Below are positions 32,201-43,366 of a stretch of DNA of 64,000 nt, piece after piece (within the stretch, counting starts at the first letter, position 1; each line of letters opens with the position of its first letter). The notes beneath the pieces are model-generated. The model saw only the letters and a list, made by a program, of their open reading frames with translations, made no database searches and was not told the DNA's origin. A program made the translations under genes and the position numbers. The stretch comes from Euglena gracilis (lineage: Eukaryota > Euglenida > Euglenophyceae > Euglenales). The DNA is taken from positions 52,853,384 through 52,917,383 of the forward strand of contig CP154955.1 in NCBI GenBank assembly GCA_039621445.1. Reading direction: 5' to 3'.

Positions 32201-34207
32201 CTGGGGGTGCTGCCCTCCCCCCTGCCGAAGAACCAGGGACAACACTGGGAGACAGGACCCTGCCCCTCTGGGGGCCAGACCCCGAAAACACACTGGGAAA
32301 AACTGCAGTCACGGAAGCTGGGCCCGGGGATACCACTTCCCCGGGTGTTCGGGCTGCTGTCTCCGCTGCCCGGCTGCTGGGGCCAGCACAGAGCCCCTGG
32401 GGGGCCACAGGCCCCTTGCCTCCCAACAGACTGGGATGGGCTAGTAGCTGTTGCTGGGGGCCAGGAGGCATATTGCCCCCCGCGGCACCCGAGCCATTGG
32501 CCATCTGGGCCCCGGCATGGTCTGTGTCTGGGGGTCTGTGGTTGCCGGGGGCACTCTGGCTTCAGGGCCTCGGGGGTCCTCGCTCTCCGGCCCCGCTCCT
32601 CTGGGTGGCCCTGGTAGCTCCTGGATGGGGGGGCAAAAATTTTCAAATTTTTCGCTTTTGGTTTCCAAAACGGAAAGCCGATCTTTTATTTCGGCATTTT
32701 CTTTTGGTGTCCCCCTTATCGTTGAGTCCGCCTCCATCAGCAGGGCGTTGTGGGCCTGGATCACCTGCCCGTGGGTGGTGACCTCGGCCCACAGCTCCTG
32801 CAGGCTGTGGCACTGCCCCTCAGCCCTGGCCCTAAGCTCCTTTATGTCTTCCCTTATGGTCCCTTGCTGTTCAGCAATGGCTGTGGCCTGTCCGTCCAGC
32901 TCTGCTCGAAAATTTTGCAGGGCTTGTGCAATCCCTGCATTTCTTTCTCGCAGCCCCCCAAGTTCACCCGTCAGCTGGTTGAATTTTTGGTCCAGGGCCT
33001 CGGCCTGGGCCTGCTGCCGCCCACTGGCCAGCTCCTGTCTCCTCATCACCTCCTCCGTTGTCCGGACGGAGGTGACGAGCAGCTCCTCAAAATTTTTCAT
33101 CCGCCCAGCCATTGCCTCGTTGAACCCCTGCCCCTCAGCTGGCTGGTGACCCTGGCTGGCGATGGCCTCGAGCCCCTGGACCCTCTGGGCTAGTTGGGCC
33201 ACAGTCCCGAGGCTTTCGCCCAGCCGGGTGGTCACCAGCTCGCTCAGGGCTGTCATCCCCCCAGAAAAATTTTCCATCTGCTTCTGCTGCAGATTTTGAA
33301 AATTTTCAGCCAGCTGGGACGCTAGCCCAGCCTGGGTTCTTTCCATTTGCTGCACCACTCCTTGAAAGTTTTCCGTGACCCGCTGAAACTGCAGGGACAC
33401 CAACTGCTCCAGGCGGCTGACTGAAGCAGCTGTGGTGGCCCCCGCTTCAGCAAGCCGACTTTGCAGGTCGCCAACCCAACCGTCCAACCGCTGGATCTCC
33501 TGCCCCAGAACCACTGAGGCAGCGGCCTGTGCCTCCGCCTCCTCCCACAGCCTCTGGGGGGGGTGCGGGGGGTGCCTCCCCTTCGGGCTCTGTTCTGGCA
33601 CCAACCTCCCCTGGGCCGTCTGGTCCTCGTCCTCCACCATTTCCCCTGCTGGGGGCAGCTCCTGCAGTTGCCATTGGGTGGTTCCGTCTGGGGCATGTCC
33701 TTGGGGCCCATCATGCTCGGGCCCGGCATGCACCAGCGAGCAATGGTCGGGTCCGGCTGGGAAATGCCCAGACCCGACATGGCTCACCGGCGCATGTGCC
33801 GGCCCGGCATCCCCAGGGTTCTGCCAGGGCCCCGCCTGCAGTAGGAGTGGCTGGGTCTGGTTTGAAAAGTCTTCTTCATCTTCTTCTTCTGGTTCTTGCT
33901 CTTCTTCTTTGATCTTCCCCCGCGTGGCGAACTGCCGCATGACCTGCCTGGTCATGTCATGCACCAACCCTGGCATGACCAAGCTGGGCATGCCGGAGAG
34001 CAGTCCCAGGCTGCTGGGCAATGCCATGCCGGACCCAGATGGTTCAGGTTGCTGGGGGTCCGGCTGGGCATGCCCGGCGATGGCCAGGAGCTGCTGGGCC
34101 TGGCCGTAATGGCTGGGGCTGTCATGGCTGTGGCTTGCTTCGTCCTCGTCCTCCTCGTAATCTGGGAGATCCCCAGGCTCACATAATGTGAGCCCAGAGG
34201 GCTCAAA

Positions 34208-34223
34208 CCCCCCGCTGCTACCA
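34208..34223 (-). promoter_or_regulatory. Element B primer-binding site
   Basis: Directly after the 5' LTR the minus strand reads TGGTAGCAGCGGG. The first nine bases match A's primer site and the complement of the CUGCUACCA end of initiator tRNA-Met. This fixes B's orientation. Confidence 0.65.
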
Positions 34224-34896
34224 TGTAGGGGTTGCCCCCCCCCTGAGGTCCCTGACAAGGGACCCCTGGCGGCGCAACCCGCGTAGGATCGTTTTTATTT
34301 GAGCCCACCTGGTGGGGGTTTTCCCCTTGGAGGAAAAATGGGGTAGGGGTGGGTGTTGTTGAGGATGGTGATGTTGAAAATGACATACTTTGGTGGTCCA
34401 ATCAATTGAACTTGAATGAAAAATCAGTAATAATCAAACTTGAACTTGTTTGCTTGAACCTGTTTGATTTGAACTTTGAATTGCAATGCAACACAATTGG
34501 TGAACAAAAATGACAGTATGAACAGAGTGTAAACAGAGCCCTGTGCACAGAAAATGTACAATTGGAGGGGGGCTACAGCTGGGGGGCTACTTGGTATACT
34601 TTGCGCAATTCTTAATGAATTGCGCCATCCCAAGCGCCCACCAAGGGGGTGCGCATGCTTGCGCAAAGCCCAGCAGGGCTTGCGCATCCCCTTGGGGGTT
34701 GCCTGTTGGCCCCCTCAAACTGCCCCCTCCTTTACCTTCCCTTGGATTGGTCAAAATGGGCTGTGGGGCCCCCTTGGGGGCCAGTGGGGCCTCAAAAGGC
34801 CCTTGGGGGCATTGGAGCCCCCCTCGCGGCCCTTCGTGGCCCCTTTGGGCCCCCTTGGGACCCCCCCTTGGGGCGGGCACCCTCGGACCGCGCACA
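34224..34896 (-). repeat. Element B 5' LTR
   Basis: 673-bp copy of 20007-20676, differing at scattered sites. It is flanked outward by the CCAC duplication. Confidence 0.8.
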
Positions 34897-36237
34897 CCAC
34901 TGGATCATGCGTTGAAACATGGCTGGGCCATTCTTAACACCCATGGGGTGTACTGTCCATTGGTACACACCCCTGGATGTCACGAATGCCGTGTACGGTT
35001 GCGAATCAGGATGCAAATGCATCTGATGGAAACCGTCTTCCAGATCAAAGATTGACCACAACCGGTTATCCGATTGTTTGGTGACCAAATCCTCGATCAG
35101 CGGTAACGGGAAGGGGTAATCCTTCGTTTGGGAGTTCAAGTACCGGTAATCCAGCACTAGTCTCCACTTCTTCTGACCAGACTGGTCAGCGGGTTTGGGC
35201 ACCACAAAAGCTTGTGATGTCCACTCGCTCTTGGAAGGGATAATCCACTTCCGCTGGATGAGCTTCTCAATCATCTCGTTGAGAGCCTGTTCGCGTTCAC
35301 TTGAACAACGGAAGAATTTCCGGTGCATGGGTTTAGCGCCATCCTTAAGCTCGATTTTGCAATCACCGAACGGACCGCGAATCGCGAGGTCGATGTCGCA
35401 GGCGTAAACTGGATTATCCAGTACACCATGAAATTTGCGAGCAATTCGCGAACAATAGTCTGCAGACTTGGGATGTTGGTCCGCACTCTCAATGACCGCA
35501 GAAATCTGCGTTGAGGGTGTGGCATCCCCAATGGTACCAAGGTCTCTTGGCACACGCAAATCGGATATTCCGAATGCGTCGAAGAAACAAACGCGAAAAA
35601 TGATTTCTTTAACAGGTGGTAATAATATACCACAAAAATCCTCAAATAGTGGTACATCAGCGGGTAAATCCCACCAATGAAAACACACATAGGATAGTTG
35701 GTGAAACCAATCCGCATTCGGATTGACCGGTATGAGGCGAGCTCCTCGCGCCTCATCGCGGAGGATTTTCTCCACCACATCCGGGATAAGTTTTGGGGGA
35801 GGGTGCATCCATAGCACCGTATCACCCCAGAATTTAAGAAATGCGTTGGTATGTCGCGACCAATATCGCGACAAGCGCGCATGCGCTTTTGATGAAAACG
35901 CATCAATTTCCAACGACAAATCGAAGGAATCAGCCAAAGCCGCGATTTTGGAGAACCATTCCTCCAAAATACGGTATTGACCAAAATTAAATGCGTTCCA
36001 TACGCGCATCGCGTAGGTGTCGACCTGGTTCGGGGGCTGGAGAGCGGTAACGCAATTCAGGGATCCGCAAACATAGGTCAAGGGTGTGTCATCCACACTC
36101 CCTAGGGGCATTCCCGAGGGTTGATGGGTTGGATGGGTGCATACCCAGTCCATATCATGCCAGATGGAGGTGGGGGAGGTGTGTGACACGGATTTCGCGG
36201 TCCCAAACAACAAGGCAATACCTCGTTGTTGGAGCAC
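34897..36237 (-). pseudogene. Element A pol, middle: Dam-like domain and N-terminal RT
   Basis: Residues about 90-215 of this frame (35970-35590) are the Dam-like domain (LEIDAFSSKAHARLSRYW; VLWMHPPPKLI; ARLIPVNPNADWF). The NPPY box of B and D is HPPP here, so catalytic function is doubtful. RT begins at about 35450 (RGPFGDCKIELKDG), with FVVPKPADQSGQKKWRLVLD, IFDLEDGFHQMHL and GVKNGPAMFQRMIQW, and is cut at 34901 by element B. It continues in frame at 20002 and leftward. No C5 methyltransferase is present between Dam-like domain and RT, unlike B/C and D. Confidence 0.8.
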
Positions 36238-36877
36238 TTGATGTACGGTCGCGCATTGCGATCCGCAACCAAGTGTATGGTTACGCGAAATCGGGATTAG
36301 TGTTGGTGTTTAAACTAAACATCCACAATCGAAATTTGGCTGGGCGGAAATTCTCCTACAGTGCACACATTGGAAGGAAGTGTCGGATTAGTGGTCCTGG
36401 TCGCGCATGTTGGTCTGGTGAGGGTGTGTGTAAAAGTTGGGATGCGCTTTTGAAGCTGCTGGGGGGTGTACAGATGTATCTCAAAGCGATACATCTGGTG
36501 GAAAACGGGGTATTAGTGCAGCTGGGCGACTACTCGACACCGTGATCACTTCAGGCCTTTGGGCATTCGTCTTGTAACCCAGTGGAACGAGGGGGGTACC
36601 GCTACTCGCTTGCCCTTCCTCATGGGGAACGGAAGTTGGTGTGTCAATGGGCAGGGGGTGAACTTTCTCGGTACACCCGGTGTAGAAAACGTTGGTTGGT
36701 GTGGTTGGTAACGGGGTAAAATTTTTCGAAAACGGTGAGGGAAAATTGGTGGCTATCGCGGTTGACGCCACAGGTGATGAGGGTTTGGGGGGCAATGAAG
36801 AGAATGGTGATGTGCGCAAACCGTGGGAGTGGCAATCCACTACCAGCCGGTGCTGACGTAAAAGGGGTATCCCAGAA

Positions 36878-37381
36878 TTACGTCAGAACCATGGATTCCG
36901 GATTTGTATCCCCAGGTATCCGGAACATTTTGCGGTTGGGGGGGGGGTGTGAGTGGTGCTTGGGGATGAGGGGTGGGACAATGTCCAAAAAGCATCCCAA
37001 GTCACCACCGCACATGGGGGTGTTGTCAGCCGTCGTAATGTTGATCGGCTTCTTGGCTGTCACCAAGAGGGGGGTTGGTATCAACCCGAACCGAAAAAGT
37101 AGTGCAATGCGACAACCAGTGTCAATGAGAATTTTGACTTTTGCACAAAAATTTTGGATTTTGATTTCCGATTGGACCAAAAGTTCCATGGCGGGTAAGC
37201 AAAGTGAAGGGTCTGGCGAAAATACGTTTTCTTGCCAGCTTTCCCATGAACCCTTTCCTGCTTTGCACAACATTCCGAGCGGAAAGTTGGAGTGGGGGGT
37301 GGGGGACCCGAACATTTTCCGGGTACCGACCAGAAAGGCAGATGGGCAGGAGGGGCAGGGTTGATCAGGTCCTACCTCCAT
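36878..37381 (-). pseudogene. Element A aspartic protease
   Basis: Contains the retropepsin active-site motif ILIDTGCRIALLFR (about 37125-37085) followed by the flap-region-like INITTADNTPM. It lies between Gag and the Dam-like domain, in a different frame from both. The next 600 bp down to the Dam-like frame (36240-36870) carry a Pro/Ser/Thr-rich linker. The DTG triad is intact, but frame breaks on both sides make it non-functional as it stands unless recoding is used. Confidence 0.6.
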
Positions 37382-37639
37382 CTGTTCATCAGCCCAGAGG
37401 TCCGTGCCCTCGGACCTCGGGCTCCCCTACTCCAGGTCCGAACCGGCCGAATAGCCGGCTATGGGCCTTTTAGATGTATAAACGGATTTCAACGTGCGCA
37501 CCGCCATGCGGGCCTCGTCGAAATCGGTATCCGTGGTTTCATCCCCCTCCCTGCCCGAAGCCGGGGTGTCATCCTCCAAACAAGATATCTTGAAACCGAC
37601 TTTATGGCGGTTGGAGGAGTGACCCTTGTCACCGCGATT

Positions 37640-40600
37640 CATACCGCGATGACGTTGGCCAGGGCGGGGAGAACGAGAACGCGGACATTTGGATGAGTGG
37701 TGATCACTCGATCCACAAAGCGAACACCGAGATTTGTGTCGCGAATCTGGATAACGGGGGGATCGGTTTCCCGATTTCCCGTCAAACCGTCGTGGTGACC
37801 GGGTATCCCGTCAACCATGACCGGTGTATCGGGGTTTTCCCGATGAGGATCGCGAAGAAGATGATCCGCTTCGCGAACGCGATCGCGATGCCTCGCGATG
37901 AGAATCATGCTTCTTGGCCGGGGCACCGGGTGACCTACCCCGAGGGGTACCGTGTTTCCGCTCATAGCGGAACGGGATCCGGGGGCTAATACAACCGGAA
38001 CGGGGACCCGATGACCGTAGATTGCCCGATTGGCGTGAAAACGCGGAGGAACCCGAACCTCGTGATGAGGTCGAGCCTCGAGGACTCTGAATACGCTTAC
38101 GCGCTTCAGGATTAGGACATTCCCGAGACATATGTCCCGATTTGTTACACAAAAAGCACACTTTATCCGTGGCTTGGTCCGAAGAACGCGGGTATCGCGT
38201 TTCGATCCCGTGGTGGGTGAAGTGGGTGAAACCGGTGATTTTTGCAATGCGTTTACCGAACCAGCCGGTAATCCAGCGGTTGGGTGTGCGGTATACGCGG
38301 ATTGAATCTTACCAAGAAGCTGTGATAGCTTCAATTGCTTGGAAACGTAGTTCCAGCGTTGGTCAAGAGTCATTGGATGACTCGCCAACTCCTCACGGGG
38401 ATATCCTTGATGAGGCTAGGCGTGAAATGCATGAGAACAGCGTCAAACTGTTCGCGCATTTGCTTTTCACTGAGTTCATCCACTTCAGCGGCAAGTCCTA
38501 ACCATTTGGCATACCAAAGGTCAATGGACTTCCACTTCCGATCGGGTAGGGCGCATTGCCGCCACTTGGTCTCCAGGGTAATCCTGGCGACCAAACTTGA
38601 ACTGGTGGAAGCGTATTGCTCCACCAGGTCATCAAACGAAACGCGGTAGCGAATCACGAGTTGTTGTGCGCGCTCCTTTTCATCCCTTGGGAGGCAATCG
38701 ATGAATTCCATCTTGATCACCTCCGGGTTTGTGTCCTGGGTTGGCCCTTTGAATGCCCAGTAGTACTCCCAGTCCCGGAAAAACTGTCTCCATGTGGTTG
38801 GATCACCATCCCATTGGGGTTTCACCTTATTCGCGATTGCGATGGTGCCCTTGAAGTCTTTCTGAAAAACCCGTTGACCCTCGGTGGTATTCCGTGGATT
38901 CGGGCCCGGGTACGCTCGAGCACCAAGCGTATCCTTTCCGGATTCTTGTCGGAATCGCGAAATTTCTGGTGAAGGTGAATCCTGGTACCGGAAATCCGGC
39001 CGCAAACCCTGTTGGTTACCCGTAATACGGGGACTCTCCGGTGTGGGGGTATGTCGCGCATGCAACGTGTGACCCACTCCCGGTGTACGGGTTTGGCTCA
39101 TTCCACGCACAAGCATGGAATGATGGATTTCTTGGTGGAGACTTGGCGGAATCGCCGTGATTTCCGCGAATTCGGTTCCCGTAATGGGAGATTTATCCGA
39201 AAACTGGGTTTGGGTTGTGGACAAGGCCAATGGTGGCACAAAAAATTTGCGGAATCGCGGATTGTGACACTCGGGACACGGGTGGTGGTGGTGCATGTGC
39301 ACCCAGAGCCGGGTTATGAAAACGCGACTCTGGAACATTTGGCGCATCTTCGGCAATGCATACTGCCGAATTGCGGTGTGAAACTCGCTGTTGGTTGGAC
39401 ACATTATCCAAACCCACAGACAAGTCATGCACACTTTGCTCCAAATGCTCAACGAGTTGGAGTTGGCCGCAAATACGGTCAACTTCATCCTCCAAAGCGC
39501 GAATACGCTTGCAGTAACGGGAAAAGTCATCCAAGTGCGGAATCCTTTCGGAAATTCCGGTAACATCTTGACAAGTTTCCCGTGAGACTTATCCAATAAT
39601 TGGAGTTGTCCCATTAATGCTTTTACAGCATTTGAGAGAATCTGCAAAGGTGATGTCACCTTGGTTGGTGTGATGATGGGTGCAACCGGTGCAGGGTTAT
39701 CCGAGAACGCGGTTGTGGTACCCACGGGCAAATTTCCGGGTTGTGGGTTATCCGAAAACGCGGAAATTCGCTCATCCAACCTGGTAATCTCACCTTGCGT
39801 GGATCGGGCATTCCGATTCACCGATTCCTCAAGCCGTAATAGGCTGTTGCAGAAATCTTGCAAGGATTCCTGATTGTTAGTGAGCGTTTTGTCATAAAAT
39901 GCCTTGAAATCAGGGTTCTCGGTAATCCGAGAACTGGAACCTGCAGGCAGAGACTGCATTTCCGTTACTTTGGTAGACACCGATGCATACCGGGTCTGGA
40001 GTTCCCCAATAGCAGTCTGAATACCGCTAATGTCCGGAACTCGGTGGGAAAGTGCGGAATAGCTTTGTTGCAAACCCGCAATGGCCGAGTTAATCCCGCC
40101 AATGTCGGATTGCAACTGCAACTGCAGGGAATCCTGCCGTTGTGCGATTTCCGCGACTTTCGCGCTCAGATTGGGTAATCCAACCTGATTCGCGTCACAA
40201 TAGCAGGTTTTCTGCTCCAAACGGGAAATTCGCTCCTCCAACTGCCGCACATACGTGTGGGGAGCAAAATTCTCGTTGGCTTGTGACTGGAATTGCCGAA
40301 ACTTTTCCGTTTCATCGCACAACTGCATAATGCGGTTTTGCTATTCATGGAAAGTTGCGGACAATGTGGCGAAATGGTCCATAGACACAAATCCACCACT
40401 GCTGAATGTTGCAGACGAGGAATCTCGTGCATGCAACTGTTGTTGCAAATGCAACAACGCGGATGAACAGGACTCCATTTGTCCCGATAACCGTTGTAGT
40501 GAGTCATGCAAGTGCAGAAACTTGGAGTCATTCCGGGTTTCCGCTTCATGCAAGCATTCACTAATTTGCCGGAAGTGTTGCGGGAGTTGTTGGCACATTT

Positions 40601-40994
40601 TGTCAAAGGTTTCCCGAAAGTTTGCAAGGTCAATACCCGCACTTTCGAAATTCCTCTGGCAATATTTGCCAACTTCCTGCAAGTAATTCCAGCAGAATTC
40701 AAGCTTGGTGAAGACATGTTTTTGGTTGTCCTCATCGAACTGGAGCACTTTGTTCAGTGCGGTTGCACAATCCGCAACGCATTGTTGCACATGGTTGAAC
40801 TGCCTCACAAGGGGGTGATCCCCTCGAAGCCCAGCCACGATATCCTGCACATCCTCAGCAGTGAGGAGCTCCCCAGTGCCCTTCCCATAGCCATCCATGG
40901 GTTGGGACGTACCGGAGAATTCCGGTACCACTAGGCGAGTCTCCGGTGGCCAAGGTAGTGCGGGATAACACCCAAGATCGGGTGGTGGTGGCAA
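37640..40994 (-). pseudogene. Element A Gag: coiled coils, capsid-like region, zinc knuckle
   Basis: The start at 40994 lies 84 bp after the primer site. An N-terminal helical region runs to an in-frame TAG (40341-40343), and the same frame continues to 38370. It has coiled coils (LEERISRLEQKT; VPDISGIQTAIGELQTRYAS), a His/Pro-rich middle and a capsid-like segment (WRQFFRDWEYYWAF, about 38780). A shift near 38380 leads to a C-x2-C-x4-H-x4-C knuckle (CFLCNKSGHMSREC, 38158-38117) and an Arg/Ser-rich tail. The total of about 1,100 codons is long for Gag because of the coiled-coil head. Confidence 0.65.
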
Positions 40995-41077
40995 AGCTCT
41001 GTAAGGGCTCGCCGGTGGAAGAGGGGGCGGTGGTTGAAAGGTAGCCTGGTAGCCTTTCTATATGGGCTGTATGTGTA

Positions 41078-41101
41078 GGATCGTGACCTCATCTGCTACC
41101 A
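41078..41101 (-). promoter_or_regulatory. Element A primer-binding site (initiator tRNA-Met type)
   Basis: Starting two bases after the 5' LTR, the minus strand reads TGGTAGCAGATGAGG and continues to CGATCC. It follows the 3' end of eukaryotic initiator tRNA-Met (CUGCUACCA, preceded by GGAUCG) over about 24 bases with a few mismatches. Confidence 0.7.
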
Positions 41102-41103
41102 AG

Positions 41104-41414
41104 TGTACGTCTGATTCCCAATTCCCCTTTCCCAATTCCCAAAAGCCTTCGCTTTCGCCTTGGCGCACCTACTTGGGAACTGAAAATCAGAGTAACAGAA
41201 AATCCCTTTTCCCACTTCCCAAGAGGCAAAGCACAGAGCAATGCAGGGAGGACGGGCTGGATAACCAAGTCCGGTCCGATGGAAAGGAAGGAAAAGGTAT
41301 AAAGAAGAATACCACCTGTGGAGAGAGAAGGGGCACCCATTAGGAGATCCTAATAGGATCTGCTTCCATCCTAACTTCCTCAACGGAAGGGGACAGAAGC
41401 ATACGCCTGGTACA
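41104..41414 (-). repeat. Element A 5' LTR
   Basis: 311-bp copy of 7393-7703, located 109 bp upstream of the Gag start. Confidence 0.8.
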
Positions 41415-41458
41415 CAGCCTCCCGCCGCCCACATTAGGGTATAATCCCCTGGGTCCTT

Positions 41459-41914
41459 TTACTCCCTGGTCAGGGAGTCTGCCAATTGCTCCTTTGTGGG
41501 AACCCAAACCACCTGCAAATTGATTTGCTTATCTTGGCAATGATACAGCAGGGGTTTTAAGATGGAATTTAGGTAGGTATTTTTGCCTCCCCACTTTGTT
41601 AGATAACTTACAGCCACTTGGCTGTCCACATGATGCACAATTGTTTGCCTTGGTTTGGCTGGTGCTTTTACAGTTTCCACTGCAGCCTGCAAATCTTTTT
41701 GACTGATATGATGGACATGCAAGTCCCTCCAAAAATCTTGCACCTTTTGTCCTGAATCTTTGTCCAGCCCCCCACCATTGCCAGCTGCTGCTGTCCGAAA
41801 ATAGTTTTTGAGAGGCCTGGTGTTGTAACCGTGGTGCCCGCCCTTGAGTTCCCAATCCCTCGGGGCCGGCACCCCGTTGCGTAGGATCTTTAACCCTGCC
41901 AAGGGTGTTTTCAA
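41459..41914 (-). pseudogene. RNase H of a DIRS/Ngaro-type retroelement
   Basis: The 151-codon frame ends with features typical of tyrosine-recombinase retroelement RNase H: HHVDSQVAVSYLTKWGG, then VVWVPTKEQLADSLTRE. The catalytic-Asp region (HVDSQ) and the final ADSL helix are visible. No RT is seen upstream, and element A's right LTR lies 45 bp beyond its end, so A may have landed in this element. The Dam-like plus recombinase fragment at 5560-6860 is in the opposite orientation, so the two are not simply halves of one copy. Confidence 0.65.
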
Positions 41915-43366
41915 TTCCCCTCGCGGCCTGTTTCAAAAATTGCATTTCCTTTTGTTTTGGTGGGTCTTTTTGGTGAAAACAGGTGGGTTGGGTGGCTCAC
42001 ACCTTTTCTTTGATAAAAATTCACAAGACCAACAGCACAATACAAGCAATTCAGCAATTCCAAAACCACCACCAATGTAATTCACCACGTACTGTCCAAG
42101 GTAAGAATGATAATTGCCACCAGGGTAATTCAATACTTGAACTTGAAACAGACAAAAACACTGACTGAGACAGAGCCCTGTGCAAACAGATAGGGTCAGC
42201 AATGCTAATAATTCCTAATAAGATTTTCGTCATCCTAACTGCAGAGTCATCAGGTTGGGTTGGGTTAGGTTATGTTGTTTTGGGCACTCAGCACCCCTGA
42301 CTCACACTCCCCTTCCCGAAGGAGTTGTTTACAACTCTTCACGACTCCAACAGGAAGGGGTGCGGAGTGCACTCGTTGTGAGGAGGGGGCGAGCGAGGGG
42401 ACCGTTGTGGTTCAGGGTCCCCCCCCCTCAGGGGGCTGTGCCGTTCAGGTTCATTTTATGGCCGGGGGGCTGAGTCAAATGTTCTCTTTTGACAGTTGGG
42501 TCTGTGCGGGGACTGGTGTGTTGTCCCCCCCCAGCCCGCCTAGGGCTGTTTGTCGTTGGGGGGGGGGGGGGCAGGCGCCGTTGTGAACCAAGCGCCAGCC
42601 ATGGTTAAATTTTCCGGAAATTCTTATTCCCAGGTCAGGTGAGTTGTTGTGTCACGGTCAGGGTCCTAGACAGCCGTTTTCTGTTCGGTTAGCCACTTTG
42701 GTGTCTAGGCTTGGTGTCTGTTCGGTGGGGGGTGGGTCCAGCTGGGGTCTTCCAGCCCCCGCCCCCAGGCCAAGCGGTCAGGCTCCCGCCGGGGACGAAT
42801 TTTAATAAAATCAGTTGAGGGCTGGGTTTTGGGTAAATATCAGGCTGGGTCAAGGACAATGGGTTTTTTTTTATTTTTGATGTTTTTCTGGGGGGTAGGC
42901 TGGTTTGTGCGAGGTCAGGTGCTGTGGAGAGTCCTCGCCCCCCCCCCCCAGGCCGGTGGCCCGGGGTCGGCCAGGTCTGCGTTTTTGGGTCAAAGTCAGG
43001 TTCCCCTTCCACCGTTTGCCCAGTTTTGGCTGGCTGCTACGGTTGGGGTTGGGGGCTGTGTTTTGTTTTTACAAGGAGGCTGGCCAGGTCCGGGGGGAAG
43101 GTTCATTCTCCACAAGGGGGGGTCCCAACCCACAACAACAACGATGGCGAATTGAAGAATGGATTGATTGGCTGAAGAGAGGCACTTGAGGTCAGTCAAG
43201 TCGGGTCGGATCGGGTCTTGTAAGGCCCGTTTTGTCGTTTTGGCCAGGCAGATTTTGTACAGGTTCAAGTCAGTCGAGGTTGGTATGGGTGGTAGGTTTG
43301 GGGTTGGCTTTGGGGTCGTTCGGGGTGTCGACGTGACGGTGTCTGTGAGGGGGCCCGTGACATGTG
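41915..43366. other. Element D 3' region and spacer; no gene identified
   Basis: No convincing ORF. Bases 42205-42245 resemble part of A's LTR (cctaataagat...catcctaact). The expected 3' LTR of D should lie here, but I could not pair it with sequence right of 51588. Several C/G runs are present (42537-42570, 42937-42950). Confidence 0.4.

Larger units (their letters stand above)
31602..34258 (-). pseudogene. Element B coiled-coil ORF (Gag-like, unknown)
   Basis: A minus-strand frame is open from inside the 5' LTR (34258) to 32441. The first internal methionine after the primer site is near 34027. It encodes an acidic Ser/Gly/Gln-rich head, an EEEQEPEEEDEED patch and then about 350 residues of heptad-like coiled coil (33550-32650; SRLEQLVSLQFQRVTENF, QMENFSGGMTALSELV). 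A shift near 32490 in a C-run leads to a Pro/Gly-rich tail with four repeats of about 12 residues (PMAAGGS..) and a Gln cluster, ending near 31602. No zinc knuckle or enzyme is seen. Element A's Gag also begins with coiled coils, so a Gag-like assembly role is plausible. In position and strand it is the only ORF B keeps for itself. Confidence 0.55.
20007..34896 (-). mobile_element. Element B: LTR retroelement nested in A's RT gene, with reversed gag-pol inside
   Basis: LTRs of 670 and 673 bp (20007-20676 and 34224-34896) and an exact 4-bp duplication CCAC (20003-20006 and 34897-34900). The primer site TGGTAGCAG follows the right LTR on the minus strand and a polypurine tract precedes the left LTR, so B runs leftward. 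Its own-strand content is a coiled-coil ORF (31602-34258) and a repeat-rich 3' region (21767-20677). Between them, 21768-31609 is a plus-strand gag-pol with its own 3' region, polypurine tract and truncated LTR of the same family. That part is treated as element C. Removal of B plus one CCAC joins the RT of A in frame. Confidence 0.8.
7393..41414 (-). mobile_element. Element A: giant Ty3/gypsy-type LTR retrotransposon
   Basis: Two 311-bp direct repeats (7393-7703 and 41104-41414) begin TGTACG and end GGTACA. On the minus strand the right repeat is followed by an initiator-Met-type primer site (41078-41101) and gag. Before the left repeat lies a polypurine tract. Between them, in minus order, are gag, protease, Dam-like domain, RT, RNase H, integrase and a further long ORF. 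L2, L3 and B interrupt it. Without them A is about 16.1 kb, very large for this class. Only CAG is shared outside the LTRs (7390-7392 and 41415-41417), so the target duplication is weakly supported. The LTRs differ at only a handful of sites, so insertion is fairly recent, although A's genes carry stops and frameshifts. Confidence 0.8.

Noticed and set aside
41078-41101. tRNA gene fragment next to the A 5' LTR
   Set aside because: Only the 3'-end complement is present and it directly abuts an LTR, so it is a primer-binding site.
5560-41914. 5560-6860 and 41459-41914 as two halves of one tyrosine-recombinase element split by A
   Set aside because: The recombinase part is on the plus strand and the RNase H part on the minus strand. 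In DIRS-type elements both are on the same strand, so they come from different copies or a rearranged one.
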